In this document: piece by piece, positions 7,238 through 10,121 of the stretch
Numbering within the stretch: the first letter of the stretch is position 1
Layout of the letters: every line of letters starts with the position of its first letter
Origin: an uncultured Rhodospirillaceae bacterium
GTDB lineage: Bacteria; Pseudomonadota; Alphaproteobacteria; Rhodospirillales; UBA2165
Direction: 5' to 3'
Length of the DNA: 10,121 nt
Assembly: GCA_913054205.1 (NCBI GenBank)
Contig: CAJXJM010000053.1
Location: 1-10,121, forward strand
Position numbers and translations under genes: made by a program
Notes under the pieces: generated by a model
The model's database searches: none
What the model saw: only the letters and a program-made list of their open reading frames with translations
Told to the model about the DNA's origin: nothing

Positions 7238-7429
7238 TCAGGCAGTGACGTCAACAATTTGGCCACGATGATCAGGCTTGTTGTCTGGGCTGGCTTGATC
7301 TGCCTGAGCTTTTTGTATTGCCTGTTTGGTTTGGTTTTCGGCAAGTTGCTCAGCTTCGAGCTTACCTTGCGCTTCAAATTTTAAGGCATGCAATTGAGTG
7401 GTTGGTGCACCATCTATACCGTCGATCAT
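7238..7429 (-). CDS. Small hypothetical protein, 63 residues, Q/A/E/K-rich helix
   Basis: The ATG at 7429 is preceded by AGGGAG eight bases upstream, a good ribosome binding site, and a candidate promoter lies at 7477-7505. The protein opens MIDGIDGAPTTQLHAL, then has a long helix-forming stretch (about residues 12-46) rich in Glu, Gln, Ala and Lys with few hydrophobics, possibly a coiled coil. It ends in a proline/charged segment and RGQIVDVTA. There is no signal peptide or membrane segment. The tail faintly recalls small motility-associated proteins of the YjfB type, which end near an N-I-D-I motif, but that is not enough for a call. A probable terminator follows. I regard the gene as real because of its signals; the function is unknown. 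Confidence 0.66.
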   Translation of the reverse strand: MIDGIDGAPTTQLHALKFEAQGKLEAEQLAENQTKQAIQKAQADQASPDNKPDHRGQIVDVTA

Positions 7430-7476
7430 TCTGATTGCTCCCTAGCGTCAACGCCCATGGCTTCTGCCATAGATTG

Positions 7477-7505
7477 ACTATAGGAGACGCTTTCAGAACA
7501 CACAA
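7477..7505 (-). promoter_or_regulatory. Candidate promoter of the 63-residue protein gene
   Basis: On the minus strand, TTGTGT (7505-7500) and TATAGT (7482-7477) are separated by exactly 17 bases, about 50 bases upstream of the start codon. The -10 matches the consensus at five of six positions and the -35 at three. The plus-strand 9-mer GACTATAGG around this -10 (7476-7484) recurs at 7910-7918, before the neighbouring 111-residue gene. Between the promoter and the start is a small hairpin, ATGGC (7457-7461) and GCCAT (7466-7470). Confidence 0.45.
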
Positions 7506-7539
7506 ATCAAACGGATGTGAAACGGATAAGCCTTTGAAA

Positions 7540-7875
7540 TTAAAGAATAAATCCCAGGCTTGAGCCATCAACAACCAGTTCAGGTATATAATTTCTCAAC
7601 AATAAGGCCGCTGACCGAGGATAGTGGCCTCTTGGCACACGAACGGTTATGGCTGTCATATCCAATTCGGATATGTCTTCAGAGCGCGTGATTTTAAAGC
7701 CTAGTCGATTGGCTATCTGAAAAAATTGCTGAGGAGGGTCGATCACAACCAATTCGCCGCGTTCTCCTGCGGCGAGAGCTGAACCAGCCAACCAAGAGGT
7801 AAAAATCCATCCTGCAAATATAAAGGGGAGGACTGTAAGTCCCATTGCGATTAAACGTAGTTTCATGCTTTTCAT
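7540..7875 (-). CDS. Exported 111-residue protein resembling a subtilase N-terminal (prodomain-like) region
   Basis: The ATG at 7875 has AGGTG five bases upstream. Residues 1-35 form a signal peptide: basic MKSMKLR, a hydrophobic core, and an ALA|AG cleavage site after residue 35. The mature part is a single small domain. ELVVIDPPQQ, an ANRLGFKITRSEDISEL unit, then TAITVRVPRGHYPRSAALLLRNYIPELVVD follow the pattern I associate with the segment before the catalytic domain in some alphaproteobacterial S8 proteases. There the segment usually leads into a D-x-N-H-L-Y stretch; here it reads DGSSLGFIL and stops. No Asp/His/Ser catalytic motifs follow in any frame before the next gene. It is either a stand-alone periplasmic protein (perhaps inhibitor- or chaperone-like) or a truncated protease gene. 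The similarity is from memory and unverified. Confidence 0.62.
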   Translation of the reverse strand: MKSMKLRLIAMGLTVLPFIFAGWIFTSWLAGSALAAGERGELVVIDPPQQFFQIANRLGFKITRSEDISELDMTAITVRVPRGHYPRSAALLLRNYIPELVVDGSSLGFIL

Positions 7876-7909
7876 AGCTTCACCTGTACCATTTCTTGAT
7901 ACGAATCCC

Positions 7910-7918
7910 GACTATAGG
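7910..7918 (-). promoter_or_regulatory. -10-like element of the 111-residue protein gene
   Basis: The plus-strand 9-mer GACTATAGG reads CCTATAGTC on the minus strand and places TATAGT (7916-7911) 35-40 bases before the start codon. The same 9-mer forms the -10 region of the neighbouring small gene. No good -35 lies 16-18 bases further upstream, so this may be a weak or activator-dependent promoter. A small inverted repeat, TACTT (7926-7930) and AAGTA (7935-7939), lies just upstream. Confidence 0.3.
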
Positions 7919-7989
7919 GAATCGGTACTTAATGAAGTATTAACAGCGAAAAGCGGTGAAATTTAGGAGAAATTGCGGCGAATTAAGGG

Positions 7990-8060
7990 AAAAAAATCGG
8001 GCATCCGCACTCCAGAGGGAGTTGTCGTTTGGGGAACGAGGGATATGGGTGCGGATGCCC
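7990..8060 (-). terminator. Large intrinsic terminator with structured 38-base loop; possible 3'-UTR small RNA
   Basis: GGGCATCCGCAC (7999-8010) and GTGCGGATGCCC (8049-8060) are a perfect 12-base-pair inverted repeat. On the minus strand the stem is followed by GA and seven T (7996-7990), a strong rho-independent terminator 17 bases after the stop of the 61-residue gene. The loop is large (38 bases). It can itself form TCGTT/AACGA (8025-8029 with 8035-8039) and CTCC/GGAG (8010-8013 with 8018-8021), the latter borrowing the last base of the main stem. On the minus strand the loop holds CTCCCT, the complement of a Shine-Dalgarno AGGGAG. Confidence 0.82.
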
Positions 8061-8076
8061 TGAACAGTCAGATGAT

Positions 8077-8262
8077 TTAGGCGCTTAGTCTGTCGTTATC
8101 GAATTGATAATGACCGCTGACACGGGATTTTTCTTCAAGTTTGAGGGCTTCAAGCATCGCATCCTCTTCTGTCCGGCATATGCCGACCAGGCCAGAACCT
8201 CCGCCAGTATCGAAGATTGCCCATTCACCTGTAGTTTCCTGGTATTGTATAGAGTAGCGCAT
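8077..8262 (-). CDS. Small hypothetical protein, 61 residues
   Basis: The ATG at 8262 follows AGGAG at eight bases, a strong ribosome binding site. The gene ends 17 bases before a strong intrinsic terminator, so it is very likely a real monocistronic gene. The protein opens MRYSIQYQETTGEWAIFDTGGGSGLVGICRTEEDAMLEAL and ends in a charged helix and FDNDRLSA. The pattern (two beta-strands with a Trp, a glycine-rich turn, a strand, then a helix with E-E-D-A) looks like a compact beta-beta-alpha domain. I have a vague recollection of similar short uncharacterised proteins in alphaproteobacteria, but no named family. There is no signal peptide or membrane segment. The function is unknown; it is likely cytosolic. 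Confidence 0.72.
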   Translation of the reverse strand: MRYSIQYQETTGEWAIFDTGGGSGLVGICRTEEDAMLEALKLEEKSRVSGHYQFDNDRLSA

Positions 8263-8698
8263 TCTGCTCTCTCCTTTTTTTATGTTCTTGTGTTCTGAGA
8301 AAGGAATATAAGCGTCAAAAGTTACGAATCAGTGAAGCAATAATTTTTTTCAGAAACTTTTTATTGGCGCTTGAGCGAACCAGGATAAAGCCAGATCATT
8401 TGAGCGTCAGGTGACCGGCGTCTTTTAATCCCAAAGAATCTTATGGATAAATTTAAACATGTCGACTCCCCAGTTAATTCCGTTATTTGGTAGAATTGAG
8501 CATTTATACATCTATATATGGTAGGTTATCGCGCGTTTATCAAGGGCGCAATAGATAGTTTCCGATATATCTTTTTCATTAGGCATGCTCGACAGGATGG
8601 CGAATCGGCTTAGCTATTATCCCGTTTGACTTCTTGGGGTAGGCATTGAAAATACGTTCACGTACAAAGAAAATAAGAAGTAATTTGGGGGTGGATGT
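8263..8698. other. Gene-free AT-rich spacer between divergent genes
   Basis: No coding frame of credible length was found in this stretch. Its left end must hold the promoter of the 61-residue gene; TATATT appears on the minus strand about 40 bases before the start codon, but with a poor -35. Its right end holds the promoter-like region and ribosome binding site of the molybdenum hydroxylase gene. The middle (about 8340-8640) contains no clear hairpin, tRNA or repeat; a 17-codon plus-strand frame at 8443-8493 lacks a ribosome binding site. The length is generous for two simple promoters, so a regulator site or an unseen small RNA is possible. Confidence 0.5.
8646..8674 (+). promoter_or_regulatory. 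Candidate promoter with palindrome for the molybdenum hydroxylase gene
   Basis: TTGAAA (8646-8651) and GAAAAT (8669-8674) are 17 bases apart, about 25 bases before the ATG. The perfect inverted repeat TACGT-TC-ACGTA (8653-8664) sits inside the spacer, where either a repressor or a MerR-type activator could act. The -10 is weak, so the call is tentative. The ribosome binding site is GGGGGTGG (8687-8694). Confidence 0.3.
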
Positions 8699-10121
8699 AT
8701 GTCCGGTGACGATCATTCAACTGTCGAAGGCGCGGGTATTCGCAAGATCGGGGAATCCGTTCTCCGCAAAGAAGACCTGCGTTACCTCCAAGGCCAGGGG
8801 CAGTATTCAGATGATTTGAACAAAGAGAACCAACTCTATGGGTTCTTTGTGCGTAGCCAAATCGCACATGGCATTATCAAAAATATAAAAGTCGAGGTGG
8901 CAATGTCCGCGCCGGGCGTGGTAGCAGTCCTGACCGGTAAAGATTTTGAGGCCGATGGCCATGGTCCAATACTCCACCGGGCCATTGAGGCATCACCAGA
9001 GGATTTCACCAAACCTGCATTTGATGACACTGATCCAATCGCCATTCAGTTCCCGCAATGGCCGATGCCATTTGATAAAATTCGCCATGTCGGTGAGCCG
9101 ATTGCCTTCGTTATTGCCGAATCAATTGCTGCTGCTGAGGAGGGCGCAGAACGTGTTGAAGTAGAGTTGGAAGAACTTCCGGCTGTTGTTGATGCTCATC
9201 AAGCGGCGGCGGCGGACGCGCCGACAATCAGCGAAGAAGCTCCTGGGAATATTACCGTTCATCATTATGGCGGCGATGCGGATGCGACCGATCAGGCCTT
9301 GGCATCATCCGACGTCGTCGTAACTGGCACCTTCAATGTGCCGCGTTTGATCAGTGGTCAGATGGAGCCGCGTTCCGGCATTGGCGAATACGATCCGGCG
9401 GAAGAAAGATTTATCGTCACTGCTGGAAATCAAGGCGTGCACCGCTACCGCGATATGATCGCAAGCTCACTCAAAGCCGAGCCCGACAAAGTCCAAGTGA
9501 TATGCCCGGATGTTGGCGGCGGCTTTGGCTCGCGTGGGCACGTTGGGCCTGAATATCCGATCCTTGCTTGGGCAGCCAAGCGGCTGGGCCGGCCGGTTAA
9601 ATGGACCAGCACGCGGATCGAAGCATTCATCAGTGATTGGCAAGGCCGCGATATGGAGCTTCATGGCGAGCTTGGGCTCGATAAAGATGGCACCATCAAC
9701 GCCTACAAACTCAAGGTATTGATCAACATCGGTGCCTTTACCATTTGTTATGCGCCGCCGGCAAATTTGTCGCGCCTGATAACGACCAACTATGTTATCC
9801 CGAATGCAGCCTTGGACATGCGGGTCTTTTTAACAAACACCGTACCGGTACTGCCATTCCGGGCGGCAGGGCGGCCCGAAACCCATTTGGCGATTGAGCG
9901 TTTGATCGATATGGCCGCGCAGAAAATCGGTATGGACCGCAAAGAGCTCAGGCTCAAGAATCTGATCACGCGGGAGGCCATGCCGTTTACCACGACGTTG
10001 GGATTAACCTACGACGTAGGGGACTATCCGAAAGCTTTGAACAGCCTTGCTGATATCATGGATTGGGAGGGTTTTACGGCGCGCCGGGAAATCTCAAAAG
10101 CTGCCGGGAAATTGCGTGGTA
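8699..10121 (+). CDS. Xanthine dehydrogenase/CoxL-family molybdopterin-binding large subunit (3' end beyond the window)
   Basis: I translated this by hand from the ATG at 8699; it stays open for 474 codons to the window edge, against about 750-800 for a full subunit. These subunits bind the molybdenum-cytosine dinucleotide cofactor and hydroxylate aldehydes, purines or aromatic heterocycles, usually with separate FAD and 2Fe-2S subunits. The N-terminal IGESVLRKEDLRYLQGQGQYSDD (17-39) and HVGEPIAFVIAES (130-142) belong to the first domain. VGGGFGSRG (272-280) is the cofactor-binding glycine motif. The active-site loop reads VPVLPFRAAGRPE (382-394), closer to the AYRGAGR type than to the AYxCSFR loop of true form I CO dehydrogenase, so CO oxidation is unlikely. 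The catalytic Glu near the C-terminus lies outside the window. No small or medium subunit is found upstream; they may be downstream. Confidence 0.93.
   Translation, partial: MSGDDHSTVEGAGIRKIGESVLRKEDLRYLQGQGQYSDDLNKENQLYGFFVRSQIAHGIIKNIKVEVAMSAPGVVAVLTGKDFEADGHGPILHRAIEASPEDFTKPAFDDTDPIAIQFPQWPMPFDKIRHVGEPIAFVIAESIAAAEEGAERVEVELEELPAVVDAHQAAAADAPTISEEAPGNITVHHYGGDADATDQALASSDVVVTGTFNVPRLISGQMEPRSGIGEYDPAEERFIVTAGNQGVHRYRDMIASSLKAEPDKVQVICPDVGGGFGSRGHVGPEYPILAWAAKRLGRPVKWTSTRIEAFISDWQGRDMELHGELGLDKDGTINAYKLKVLINIGAFTICYAPPANLSRLITTNYVIPNAALDMRVFLTNTVPVLPFRAAGRPETHLAIERLIDMAAQKIGMDRKELRLKNLITREAMPFTTTLGLTYDVGDYPKALNSLADIMDWEGFTARREISKAAGKLRG

Noticed and set aside
8443..8493. 17-codon plus-strand frame in the long spacer
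   Set aside because: It has no ribosome binding site or conserved feature; frames of this size occur by chance in a spacer this long.
8699..10121. Aerobic carbon monoxide dehydrogenase (coxL)
   Set aside because: The form I signature AYxCSFR is absent; the loop is of the GAGR-like type, so only the broad family name is justified.

Overview
The window reads as a chromosomal piece from a Gram-negative bacterium, most likely an alphaproteobacterium. This is inferred from gene content and protein style, not from a marker gene: there is no rRNA or tRNA here. Base composition looks close to balanced, with AT-richer spacers. No insertion sequence, integrase or CRISPR array was seen.

Left part (1-5060, all minus strand). 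A class II aldolase/adducin-type enzyme runs off the left edge. Upstream of it lies a compact biotin operon transcribed bioB-bioA-bioF-bioD. BioA, BioD and BioB carry out the last three steps (KAPA to DAPA, to dethiobiotin, to biotin), and BioF makes KAPA. The genes are packed with a 7-base gap, a TGATG overlap and a TTGA overlap, so translational coupling is likely. No pimeloyl-supply gene and no biotin ligase/regulator is in the window.

Middle part (5061-7083). A divergent promoter region separates bioB from a cupin gene on the plus strand. The cupin gene and a minus-strand membrane sensor gene point at each other, and both lose their 3' parts at the same place, about 5466-5472. Each stop codon lies in the antisense of the other gene. 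This looks like a deletion scar, or an assembly misjoin. Behind the sensor fragment is a complete 12-helix MFS transporter.

Right part (7084-10121). Three small minus-strand genes follow: a Q/A/E/K-rich 63-residue protein, an exported 111-residue protein that resembles the N-terminal part of some subtilases without the protease, and a 61-residue protein. They are separated by promoter-like and terminator-like elements. One of these is an unusually large terminator hairpin at 7990-8060 whose loop can fold further. After a gene-free stretch of about 435 bases, the 5' part of a molybdenum hydroxylase large subunit (xanthine dehydrogenase/CoxL family) runs off the right edge on the plus strand.

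The biotin operon is the only clear multi-gene pathway. No convincing undescribed multi-gene system was found. The best leads are the double-truncation junction, the terminator/possible sRNA, the stand-alone prodomain-like protein, and an inverted repeat in the biotin promoter region.
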